The notes under the pieces were generated by a model that made no database searches, was not told where the DNA came from, and was given only the letters and a program-made list of their open reading frames with translations. From NCBI RefSeq assembly GCF_022482905.1, contig NZ_JAKVOI010000001.1, positions 682,001 to 746,000 on the forward strand: 64,000 bases of DNA, in the 5' to 3' direction. Origin of the DNA: Clostridium sp. (GTDB taxonomy: Bacteria > Bacillota > Clostridia > Clostridiales > Clostridiaceae). Positions 27,419-35,824 of the stretch are shown here, piece after piece (position 1 is the first letter of the stretch; the number at the start of each line of letters is the position of its first letter). The position numbers and the translations under genes were made by a program.

Positions 27419-28610
27419 AAAGAAGGTTAAAAAAATGATAACTATTATATTTTCCTGTTTTGGAATAATACTTGTTGGTGCCTTTGCTTCCTTATTTTTG
27501 GTAAGTGGAATTTTTGAAAAGCCAAAATACTTGGAGCCGTGGCAAAAGACCTATTCCCAGAAATTTGATGATCCCAGGATACGTCTTGTGGCTCATGGAC
27601 TGTTATCCTCAAATGGGCATAATATGCAGCCGTGGAAAATCAGGCTGGACAAAAATAACGACAGGATATTTTATTTATATGCTGATAATGAAAGATTGAC
27701 GAGTGCAGTGGACCCTCTTGCTCGGCAAATGATGATTACACAGGGAACATTCCTGGAGTATGTCAGTGTGGCAGGAGATGAGCTGGGATACAGAACTACA
27801 ATAGATTTATTCCCTGAAGGCGGTTATGATGAAAAGGAATTATTGAAAAGCATGGCAAACAAACCGGTTGCAAAAATCACATTGACAAAAACAAATCCTA
27901 TAAATAATTCTTTGTATAAATTCATGTTTTTACCTGATACTAACAGGCTGGCATATTTGTCCGCCAAGTTGTCCCCTGAACAAGTAGATCATTTGGAAAG
28001 AATCAATGGCAATAATGAAATGTCGGTAAAAGTTTTTCAAGATAAGAAAAATGTTGAAAAATTAAGTAATTATGTAATGAGGGGAGCAGTCATCGAAGCA
28101 GGTGTAACTGATGCAATGAAAGAATCACAAATTATATTTCGTCCCAATGAATACCAGAAAAACAAATATCGCTATGGCTTTTCTGTTGAAGGTCAGGGAA
28201 CTTCTGGAATTATGAAGCACCTTGTTCAGGGGGTGGTTACTATTTTCCCGGGGATGAATACTGGAAAAGCTGCATCGGATAATTTTATCAAGTCTACCCG
28301 TGTATCTGTTGATAATACGCCCGCTTATGCAATGATTATTACAAAAGACAACAGCCGTTTGAGCCAGGTAAAAAGTGGCATGCTTTACAGCAAATTAATA
28401 CTGGAAGCTCATGGAATTGGACTTGTCATGCAGCCGCTCAGTCAGGTACTAGAGGAATATCCTGAAATGAAAGAGCCATATAAAAGTATTCATCAAAGCT
28501 ATGCTCCGGATGGATATACCATACAGATGCTTGTGCGCTTGGGTAAACCGTCAAAAGAAGTTCCTCAAAGCATGAGAAGGGATGTGATGGATCTTATTAT
28601 AGCGAAATAA
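27411..28610 (+). CDS. Acg-family FMN-binding nitroreductase-like protein, membrane-anchored
   Basis: 399 residues. One N-terminal membrane helix (ITIIFSCFGIILVGAFASLF) is followed by an outward domain with SSNGHNMQPWKIRL, the FMN-contacting start of the Acg branch of nitroreductases, and VMQPLSQVLEEYPEM near the end. Start ATG 27411 follows GGAGG. Acg proteins are FMN sequesterers or reductases of unclear role. Induction through the overlapping tetR gene suggests response to a toxic compound (inference). Confidence 0.82.
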   Translation: MDRKKVKKMITIIFSCFGIILVGAFASLFLVSGIFEKPKYLEPWQKTYSQKFDDPRIRLVAHGLLSSNGHNMQPWKIRLDKNNDRIFYLYADNERLTSAVDPLARQMMITQGTFLEYVSVAGDELGYRTTIDLFPEGGYDEKELLKSMANKPVAKITLTKTNPINNSLYKFMFLPDTNRLAYLSAKLSPEQVDHLERINGNNEMSVKVFQDKKNVEKLSNYVMRGAVIEAGVTDAMKESQIIFRPNEYQKNKYRYGFSVEGQGTSGIMKHLVQGVVTIFPGMNTGKAASDNFIKSTRVSVDNTPAYAMIITKDNSRLSQVKSGMLYSKLILEAHGIGLVMQPLSQVLEEYPEMKEPYKSIHQSYAPDGYTIQMLVRLGKPSKEVPQSMRRDVMDLIIAK

Positions 28611-28692
28611 ATTTTACATTGTTTTAACGCATATTGAATTTTTAAATGATACAATGATTTAAAGGGAATTCATTATGTTGGAGGTTAAGATA

Positions 28693-29208
28693 ATGATGGT
28701 ATTGATGCATGAATTTGATATGTGCATAATGCTTTTTATAAGCAAATATTTAAAAAACAAATATATGGATGTATTTATGCGGATGATGACAAAGCTGGGA
28801 AATGCGGGAGCTGTCTGGATTGCCATATCCAGTTATCTATTAATGAACAGGCAGTATAGATATGAGGGAAAAGTTGTACTGATAACCTTGATAATAAGTA
28901 CAATTATTGGAGAGGGAGTGCTGAAAAATTTGATAAAACGTTCCAGACCTTTTAATGTGTCCAACAATATCAAGTTGATAATTGCAAAACCAATAACCTA
29001 TTCTTTCCCTTCCGGGCATACTTTATCATCTTTTGCTGCAGCAGGAGTTCTTTCCGAATATTTTGCAGAGTATGGACTGATTTTCATGAGCCTGGCATTT
29101 TTTATATCCATTTCAAGAATATACCTATATGTTCATTATCCTACTGATATTATAGGGGGTATTATAATAGGAACGGTAGTATCAAGGGTCATTCTTGCAT
29201 TCTTGTAG
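28693..29208 (+). CDS. PAP2-family membrane phosphatase
   Basis: 171 residues from ATG 28693, with TTGGAGG ten bases upstream (28675 would put the ribosome site inside the gene). The three phosphatase motifs are complete: K-x6-RP in KNLIKRSRP, PSGH, and SR-x5-H-x3-D in SRIYLYVHYPTD. Five or six membrane helices. It probably dephosphorylates undecaprenyl-pyrophosphate or another lipid phosphate at the membrane face. Confidence 0.9.
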   Translation: MMVLMHEFDMCIMLFISKYLKNKYMDVFMRMMTKLGNAGAVWIAISSYLLMNRQYRYEGKVVLITLIISTIIGEGVLKNLIKRSRPFNVSNNIKLIIAKPITYSFPSGHTLSSFAAAGVLSEYFAEYGLIFMSLAFFISISRIYLYVHYPTDIIGGIIIGTVVSRVILAFL

Positions 29209-29256
29209 TATCAGGTTTAAAATGATATTACAATATTATTGATTAAGGAGAATTTT

Positions 29257-29958
29257 ATGAAAATTGTGGCAGTGTACGGCACGGAACATCGGGGAAGTAC
29301 CTATAATATTTCACGACTATTTTTGGAAGAATTAAAACCGGAAACAAGTGAAGTTATAGAATTTTTTCTTCCTAAAGATATGTCTGATTTCTGTTGTGGA
29401 TGCAGCTCATGTTTCACCATAAGTGAAAAATCATGTCCCCATTACAGTCAGGTTAATCTAATAAGGGAAGCAATTGAAAAATCGGATCTCATGATTTTTG
29501 CGAGTCCCGTATATGTTTTTCATGCAAGTGGACAGATGAAAGCACTGCTCGATCATTTTGGCTTTCAATGGATGGTGCACCGTCCCAATAAAACTATGTT
29601 TTCCAAAATTGCTCTGGTTGTTTCAACGGCTGCCGGAGGGGGTATAAAATCGACCAATAAAGATATAGTGGATAGTCTGACATTTTGGGGTGTGGGCAGG
29701 ATATTTACCTATGGTAAAGCAGTTGCAGCTGTAAATTGGCAGGGAGTAAGTGAAAAGAAAAAGGCCGGAATTAAAAAAGATGTAGCAAAGCTGTCTGCCA
29801 AAATTCTACGTAAATCCAATAATGTAAAACCGAGTACGAAAGTAAAAATTCTCTTTTATATAATGCGTTTTGTGCAGAAAAAATTTACTATCAATCCTGT
29901 TGATAAAGAATACTGGCAAAATCAAGGATGGCTGGGAAATAAACGTCCATGGAAATGA
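29257..29958 (+). CDS. Flavodoxin-fold NAD(P)H oxidoreductase
   Basis: 233 residues. FMN loop YGTEHRGSTYNISRLF, a Cys-rich stretch FCCGCSSCFTISEKSC and FASPVYVFHASGQMKALLDH match the iron-sulphur-flavoprotein/NADPH-FMN-reductase superfamily. AAGGAG lies nine bases before ATG 29257. The C-terminal 60 residues are basic. Role likely small-molecule reduction; no partner is apparent. Confidence 0.83.
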   Translation: MKIVAVYGTEHRGSTYNISRLFLEELKPETSEVIEFFLPKDMSDFCCGCSSCFTISEKSCPHYSQVNLIREAIEKSDLMIFASPVYVFHASGQMKALLDHFGFQWMVHRPNKTMFSKIALVVSTAAGGGIKSTNKDIVDSLTFWGVGRIFTYGKAVAAVNWQGVSEKKKAGIKKDVAKLSAKILRKSNNVKPSTKVKILFYIMRFVQKKFTINPVDKEYWQNQGWLGNKRPWK

Positions 29959-30043
29959 TATGGTAAATTGATGAAGTGTTGTTATTATGGTATTATTGAT
30001 TTATAGTATACAAATACATGTATAAGGTTTGGAGGATGATATT

Positions 30044-30226
30044 ATGGGCTTTTTTTCAAGATCATCGGATAGACGGCGCTATGGAGATTATAAGAAAGGC
30101 AGCAATTATTACAAACGAGAAGGATTTTTAAGACGGCTTTTGAGTGGCTTTGCCTCATTTTCTAGGTCCTATTCTGATGATTCCACAAGAAGACGTAGAA
30201 GGTACTACAGAAGTTCACGGTCATGA
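30044..30226 (+). CDS. Small Arg/Ser/Tyr-rich basic protein
   Basis: 60 residues. About a quarter are Arg, and the tail is a run of RRRRRYY and RSSRS. GGAGG lies 10 bases before ATG 30044. The stop codon overlaps the start of a protein-kinase gene (ATGA at 30223), so the two are translationally coupled. The Ser/Tyr-rich basic tail would suit a phosphorylation substrate or a nucleic-acid or membrane-surface binder; this is inference. I recognise no family. Confidence 0.7.
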   Translation: MGFFSRSSDRRRYGDYKKGSNYYKREGFLRRLLSGFASFSRSYSDDSTRRRRRYYRSSRS

Positions 30227-30945
30227 TTTCGTTTTTTAAGAAAAAGATATGCCCACCAGGTTCTTTTTATGGTGGGTATGTAATTGTAAAGTTTTTAGGA
30301 GAAGGACGGTTTGGAATATGTTATCTGGTTGAATTGAATGGAAGACAGTATGTACTTAAAGAAATAAAACCTAAAATAATGAAAAGGCAAGAGTACAAGA
30401 TCCTGCTCGAAAAGGAGATACTTGCCTCAATAAATCATCCTTCAATTCCCAAAATATTTGATATAATAAAAAATGGTAGAACCTATGCCTATATTATGGA
30501 ATATAAGAAGGGAAAAACTCTGGAAGATATGATATTTAATGATATGTATAAGTTTAACCAAAGAGAGATTTATAAAATAGGAATTGAAATAATAAATATA
30601 ATGCAGTATCTTCACGAAAGGAATATTGTGCACAGGGATATAAGAATACCCAATGTAATTATAGATAAGAATAGAATAAGTCTTGTAGATTTTGGGCTTG
30701 CAAGACACGTTGATAATATAAAATATAAATTTTATGATGATTTCTCATATTTTGGGCATTTACTTCTTTATTTATACTATTCTTCTTTTGTAAAAAAGTC
30801 GAGAATAAAAAAACCCTGGTATGAAGAATTGGAATTGTCACACCGTCAGATAAATTTCCTGAAAAAATTATTTGATTTGAATGGGGGATACAAAAGTATT
30901 TATGGTATAAAGGAAGAATTCTTAAAACTGTACTCAATGAGCTAA
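30223..30945 (+). CDS. Small Hanks-type Ser/Thr protein kinase
   Basis: 240 residues, close to a minimal kinase domain and without membrane or PASTA segments. The Gly loop is LGEGRFG (residues 25-31), the ATP-binding Lys lies in YVLKEIKP (46), catalytic loop HRDIRIPN (137-144) and DFG (156-158). The usual Lys of HRDxKxxN is Arg here, a conservative change seen in some active kinases. There is no clear APE motif, and the C-lobe is shortened. Coupled to the 60-residue basic protein upstream. Confidence 0.85.
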   Translation: MISFFKKKICPPGSFYGGYVIVKFLGEGRFGICYLVELNGRQYVLKEIKPKIMKRQEYKILLEKEILASINHPSIPKIFDIIKNGRTYAYIMEYKKGKTLEDMIFNDMYKFNQREIYKIGIEIINIMQYLHERNIVHRDIRIPNVIIDKNRISLVDFGLARHVDNIKYKFYDDFSYFGHLLLYLYYSSFVKKSRIKKPWYEELELSHRQINFLKKLFDLNGGYKSIYGIKEEFLKLYSMS

Positions 30946-30951
30946 AAACAA

Positions 30952-31242
30952 TTATTTATTATAAATCTGTATATATGTGTTATCATTTAATATTATCAAT
31001 ACAGCCTGCAGTCCTCCACAGACGTCTTTGGTGCAATTTTTTATAGAAGATAATTCCACCTCAAATTTATTATCTTTCTTTACCGAATCCACTATAATAC
31101 TAGTATCGTCTTTATAAAATACAGGATTGTCATAGGATAATAATCTGCTTGATTCGCCCTCTATACTTATGCTTATATTCTTGTCTTTAAAATATTCAAG
31201 GTATTGTTCCAGTTTTTTAATTATATTTTCATTCTCAACCAA
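30952..31242 (-). CDS. Hypothetical protein, 96 aa
   Basis: Starts at TTG 31242 with GGAGG nine bases upstream. Sequence is mixed alpha/beta with a lone CTKDVC pair near residues 70-75; no family recognised. It converges on the kinase gene with six bases between. Confidence 0.55.
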   Translation of the reverse strand: MVENENIIKKLEQYLEYFKDKNISISIEGESSRLLSYDNPVFYKDDTSIIVDSVKKDNKFEVELSSIKNCTKDVCGGLQAVLIILNDNTYIQIYNK

Positions 31243-31367
31243 AATGGTTCCTCCGCAAACATAGACATATTAATTTTATATCTATTATATCATACTTTGA
31301 ATATTGACTTAAAGTATTTATTTCACTATATTTTAGTATATATTTATATTGTGATTGGGGTAGTAAA

Positions 31368-31871
31368 ATGAAATTATTGATACATGATTTGAAAGTTAAT
31401 GAGTTTGAAAAAATATTTTTTAAATTATCAGATGAAGTAAAAGTTGTTTCAAATGATGATATGATACATCACTGCATAGGATGTTTTGGATGCTGGGTAA
31501 AGACACCAGCAAAGTGTGTGATACGTGATAAGTATAGTGATATGGGAGAATATCTTTCAAAATGTAAAAATTTTATCATTATAAGCAAGTGCTGTTATGG
31601 TGGATATAGTCCATTTGTGAAAAATGTGCTGGACCGGAGTATTTCATATCTGCACCCGTATTTTGTGGTGAAGAATGGAGAAATGCATCATAGAAGGCGC
31701 TATAACAACCATATGGATATGAAGGTATGGTTTTATGGTGAAGATATAACGGAAAAAGAAAAATGTACCGCACAAAAGCTGGTGAGGGCAAACTCCATTA
31801 ATCTGGCTTGCAGTGCAAATGAAGTTACATTTATTCATGACATTAATGAAATGAAAGGACAGATATTATGA
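31368..31871 (+). CDS. Flavodoxin-like protein, first of a coupled pair
   Basis: 167 residues. CIGCFGCWVKTPAKCVIRD and SKCCYGGYSPFVKNVLDRS are the Cys-rich active loop and the FMN loop of the NADPH-FMN-reductase-like family, but the N-terminal phosphate-binding loop is shortened (MKLLIHDLKVN). It overlaps the next gene by four bases (ATGA). The two probably form a heteromer. Confidence 0.75.
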   Translation: MKLLIHDLKVNEFEKIFFKLSDEVKVVSNDDMIHHCIGCFGCWVKTPAKCVIRDKYSDMGEYLSKCKNFIIISKCCYGGYSPFVKNVLDRSISYLHPYFVVKNGEMHHRRRYNNHMDMKVWFYGEDITEKEKCTAQKLVRANSINLACSANEVTFIHDINEMKGQIL

Positions 31872-32506
31872 AAATAGCTCTTATTAATGGAAGTCCCAAA
31901 ATTGAAAATAGTGCCTCTGGTTGTATATTACAGGATTTGAGGCCACTTTTAGATTGCAGCAACAGTATAATTTCTGAATATCACTTTAACAAAGGACAAT
32001 TGGCTGTTAAAGAAATGAAAAAATTAGCTGACTGTAATATTCTTGTATTTGTTTTTCCTCTATATGTAGATGGAATTCCATCTCATTTGTTAAGCTGTCT
32101 TGTTCAGCTGGAAATGTTCTTTGCATCTATAGGGGAAAAAGAAATTACAGTTTATTGCCTGGTGAATTGTGGATTTTACGAGGGCCATCAAAATAAGCTG
32201 GCAATTGAAATAATGGAGAATTGGTGCATGAAATCAGGGCTTAAATGGGGACAGGGGATTGGAATCGGGGCAGGTGGAATGCTTATATCGTTAAAAAATG
32301 TCCAAATTGGACATGGACCTAAAAAGAACCTGGAGAAAGCATTTAAGCAGCTTGCAGATAATATATTGAAATGTACTTCAGAAGAAAGTATATTTATTAC
32401 AGCAAATTTTCCAAGATTTTTGTACAAACTTGCTGCTGAAATGGGGTGGAGAAGGTTAATCAGGGCAAATGGGTTAAGTACACGATATTTGTTCCTGAAA
32501 AAATAA
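31868..32506 (+). CDS. NAD(P)H-dependent FMN reductase-like protein, second of a coupled pair
   Basis: 212 residues. It begins with the canonical flavodoxin loop ALINGSPKIENSAS and has VFPLYVDGIPSHLLSCLVQL, the second FMN-contact strand. The partner upstream lacks that N-terminal loop, so the pair may share one site or one may be regulatory. Function otherwise unknown. Confidence 0.78.
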   Translation: MKIALINGSPKIENSASGCILQDLRPLLDCSNSIISEYHFNKGQLAVKEMKKLADCNILVFVFPLYVDGIPSHLLSCLVQLEMFFASIGEKEITVYCLVNCGFYEGHQNKLAIEIMENWCMKSGLKWGQGIGIGAGGMLISLKNVQIGHGPKKNLEKAFKQLADNILKCTSEESIFITANFPRFLYKLAAEMGWRRLIRANGLSTRYLFLKK

Positions 32507-32621
32507 AGCTAAATGAGTGGCAGGGGAACTACAAGATATGATACTTCAAAAAATGATTGCAGATAAAGTTGGAAAAAGTTCTTGAGTAGTGAAAAAAGGT
32601 TACTGCAGCTATAAATTAAGA

Positions 32622-33866
32622 TTATTGTAATTTTGCTGTAATTTTTCTTGACATGTTTCCCCAAAAATCAATAGTTCTTATTTCATATTTTGATTTTAAT
32701 GGAGCATTCTTGTATATAAATTCTCCCCAGGGCTGCTTTTTATTGCCGCCGTAGTTTCTTTGGACTGTGGAAGAGTAAATTTCCTCCCCGTTGCAATACA
32801 ATTTGTAGCCTGCTGCATTTCTGGATATTTCCCATTGAATCAAAGTGTTGTTATTTACTTTGCCGATTTTAAACCACTTTGGTGTTTCAGGACGTCCGTC
32901 ATAAATTTTATGCTGGTATATGTATGTTTTATAGGCTCTATGGAAACCGTTTTTTATATTATTCGGGCTGTAGTAGTGGCTATAGGAAAAGGTAATTATA
33001 TTGTCTACAAAGGGATTTTCAATTCTCATCTGTCTTATGAATCTCTTCATGGGTGCACTGCACCAGTTATTATGATCAAAGGTTTCAACATTAGCCCAGA
33101 ATAAGAGTTCCTTTGTTGATCTTACAGCTTTATTAAGATGTTTAAACCATTCTCTCAATTCTGATATATTCAGACCACCTCCTCCTATGGAATCCTGGGG
33201 ACAGAAGATGTCTCCTTCTTTAAAATTGCACAGTTTGAAAAAATATCTCCAGTTGTCGGCATAAGTTTCTGGAGATGAATATTTTGAGTTCATAAAAGGT
33301 GATATCATAACGGGCAGTCTTGTATTACTTTTTCCCATATAATTCAAGTTTATATTGACAGCATTGGCCAGTATCTTAAAATCATTCCGCTTTTTAAAAT
33401 TGAGATTATCAACTTCATACACCCAGTACCAGCCAAAGAAGGCATTTTTATATTTTTTATGGTATTTTTCGTATAATTCCTGAATTGCAAAATTATCCTT
33501 TCTCATTTGTTTATACAGCCAGGTGGGTTTCCTGGGTCCTATTTTCCACCACATGGTATTATAATTGATTCCAAGGAATACTTTAAATCCAGATTTTTCA
33601 CAGTTTCTTAGACATATATCCACTGTATCAAGGGAACCCGTTTCAGATTCATCTTTTATTGAAGTCTTGTATACTCTTCTAATACTTTTATTCTGGACGA
33701 TAAAAGTATTTATGACAATGTATTTCATTCTGACTTCCTTTAAATATGAAAGCTCCTTCTGCCACTTTGAATCATCCCAGTCCAGTACCATGTCCGGCTG
33801 AATAAATGTACCGGATGCTTGTGGAAAATGTTTATTTATTAATGCATTGAGAAATTTATTAAACAT
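32622..33866 (-). CDS. DUF4434-type glycoside-hydrolase-like protein
   Basis: 414 residues. ASGTFIQPDMVLDWDDSKW at the start and FFGWYWVYEVDNLNF (with a candidate catalytic Glu) are typical of DUF4434 TIM-barrel proteins, and the last 90 residues look like a fibronectin-III-type sandwich (RNAAGYKLYCNGEEIYSS). No signal peptide is visible, unusual for a polysaccharide-active protein. Substrate unknown. Confidence 0.75.
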   Translation of the reverse strand: MFNKFLNALINKHFPQASGTFIQPDMVLDWDDSKWQKELSYLKEVRMKYIVINTFIVQNKSIRRVYKTSIKDESETGSLDTVDICLRNCEKSGFKVFLGINYNTMWWKIGPRKPTWLYKQMRKDNFAIQELYEKYHKKYKNAFFGWYWVYEVDNLNFKKRNDFKILANAVNINLNYMGKSNTRLPVMISPFMNSKYSSPETYADNWRYFFKLCNFKEGDIFCPQDSIGGGGLNISELREWFKHLNKAVRSTKELLFWANVETFDHNNWCSAPMKRFIRQMRIENPFVDNIITFSYSHYYSPNNIKNGFHRAYKTYIYQHKIYDGRPETPKWFKIGKVNNNTLIQWEISRNAAGYKLYCNGEEIYSSTVQRNYGGNKKQPWGEFIYKNAPLKSKYEIRTIDFWGNMSRKITAKLQ

Positions 33867-34040
33867 ATCATGCCCTTCGGATAACCTTTCAATTAATTTA
33901 TATCTTCTACAATATAAATATTACTTTTATTGATGTTATAGAACACAATTTAACTTTAAATCAATGTATTTATGGTATAATTTAACTAATAGATAACCTT
34001 TAAATCCGGATGTATGAAAAATAAATGAGGAGATGGACTG

Positions 34041-35729
34041 TTGTTTGCAATTATAGTATATTTGATAATAGTATTTATAATACTTGCTGTTATTTCAATT
34101 ATATCAAACTTAAGAAATAATGGTGAAATAAGACGAAAAATAGAAGAACAGTGGGGCAAAAGATCGGATAAAAAGTATAATAAAGAAGAAATCAATGATA
34201 TATCTGGATATTTTAAAAATATGAGGCTTTATAAAAAGGATAGTTTTTTTATTGATGAAATTACATGGAATGACCTGGGGATGGATGAAATATTTAAGGA
34301 TATAGATACTACATTTAGTACACCTGGAGAGGAAGTACTCTATCTCATATTAAGAAAACCCATATATAATGATGAAAATTTCAAATATAGAAATAAAATT
34401 ATACAATATTTCATAGAAAATCCTGACAAGAGGGAAAATATACAGTATATACTTGGTAAACTCGGAAGGAAGAGAGGAATTTCCATAACCAACTATTTTT
34501 ATAATGATAATAGTTATGAACCCAGGCGTTCTTTTCTGCATATGTTTAGATTATTTAGGCTTCTGCCTATTGTTTCAATTGCACTGATCTTTGTAAATGT
34601 ATATCTTGGAATATTCTGTGTAATTACATGCTGTTTTATAAATTTAGCAATTCATTATTTTTTTAAAAGGAAATTGGATTATAAGCTTAGAGATTTTGCC
34701 TACATAATCAATATGGTAAAGTGCTCCAATTCAATATTGAAAGCGCAGGTGGAAGAATTGGGGCAATGTGTCACTAAGCTCAAAAAAGCTACTGATTCAG
34801 TAAAACAAATCAGGAAATTCTATTTTAATTTATTCAACGATGGCACAGATGTTGCAATGTTAGTGGAATACAAAAATATATTGTTTTTAACTGATTTAAT
34901 AAATTATGAAAAAATGAGTTCTATACTTATGAGAGAGAGCGATGAATTCAAAACCATTCATTCTGTAATTGGAAATATAGACAGCTGCATAGCAATTGCT
35001 GCATACAGAGTTAGAATAAAAAACTATGCTATCCCCAAACTACATATGTGCAATAATAAACAAAATCAAAACATTATAATTAAAGAGGCAGTTCATCCAC
35101 TTATAGAAAAAGCAATACCTAATTCTTTGAAAATTGCAGATTCTATTTTGATTACAGGTTCCAATGCATCAGGCAAATCTACTTTTTTGAAGACTGTAGC
35201 TTTAAATATAATATTTGCACAGACTATATGTACATGTACCGCCAGTTATTTTGAGGGCTTTTATGTAAAAATCTACACATCAATGGCTTTGAGGGATGAT
35301 GTATTGAGTAGGGAGAGTTACTATGTAGTGGAAACCAAATCATTAAAAAGAATTATAGACAATATAGATGAATCACTGCCGACTATTTGTTTTGTAGATG
35401 AAATACTTAGGGGGACAAACACCGTTGAAAGAATAGCAGCTTCATCACAGCTGCTTAAGTATATCACCTTGGAAAATTGTATATGTGTAGCTGCAACTCA
35501 TGATGTGGAATTGACTTATATACTCGAGAATTATTTTGAAAATTATCATTTTCAGGAAAATATCGTGGACAATAAAATATTGTTTGACTACAAAATTTAC
35601 AGAGGAAGATCCATGACTCAAAATGCCATAAAGCTTTTAAGTATTTTGGGATATAAAGATGATATAGTAGATAGAGCACAGAAAAAAGCTGAAGATTTTT
35701 TGAAAAGCGGCATATGGAAAGTGGAATAA
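34041..35729 (+). CDS. Membrane-associated MutS-like ATPase
   Basis: 562 residues from TTG 34041 (GAGGAGATGG upstream). One N-terminal helix and two more near residues 170-210 are hydrophobic. The C-terminal third is a MutS ATPase: ITGSNASGKSTFLKT (Walker A), ICFVDEILRGTNTVER (Walker B and signature) and AATHDVELTY. Mismatch-recognition and Smr domains are absent. This clostridial branch of MutS relatives has no established role; membrane location makes mismatch repair unlikely. Confidence 0.85.
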   Translation: MFAIIVYLIIVFIILAVISIISNLRNNGEIRRKIEEQWGKRSDKKYNKEEINDISGYFKNMRLYKKDSFFIDEITWNDLGMDEIFKDIDTTFSTPGEEVLYLILRKPIYNDENFKYRNKIIQYFIENPDKRENIQYILGKLGRKRGISITNYFYNDNSYEPRRSFLHMFRLFRLLPIVSIALIFVNVYLGIFCVITCCFINLAIHYFFKRKLDYKLRDFAYIINMVKCSNSILKAQVEELGQCVTKLKKATDSVKQIRKFYFNLFNDGTDVAMLVEYKNILFLTDLINYEKMSSILMRESDEFKTIHSVIGNIDSCIAIAAYRVRIKNYAIPKLHMCNNKQNQNIIIKEAVHPLIEKAIPNSLKIADSILITGSNASGKSTFLKTVALNIIFAQTICTCTASYFEGFYVKIYTSMALRDDVLSRESYYVVETKSLKRIIDNIDESLPTICFVDEILRGTNTVERIAASSQLLKYITLENCICVAATHDVELTYILENYFENYHFQENIVDNKILFDYKIYRGRSMTQNAIKLLSILGYKDDIVDRAQKKAEDFLKSGIWKVE

Positions 35730-35824
35730 GATTTATTAAAAGATAATTAATTTAAATTAATCATATTGGGTTTAAATAGAAAAGAAGATACTGTATAATT
35801 AACTTATGAGGGGAGATGATTTCA

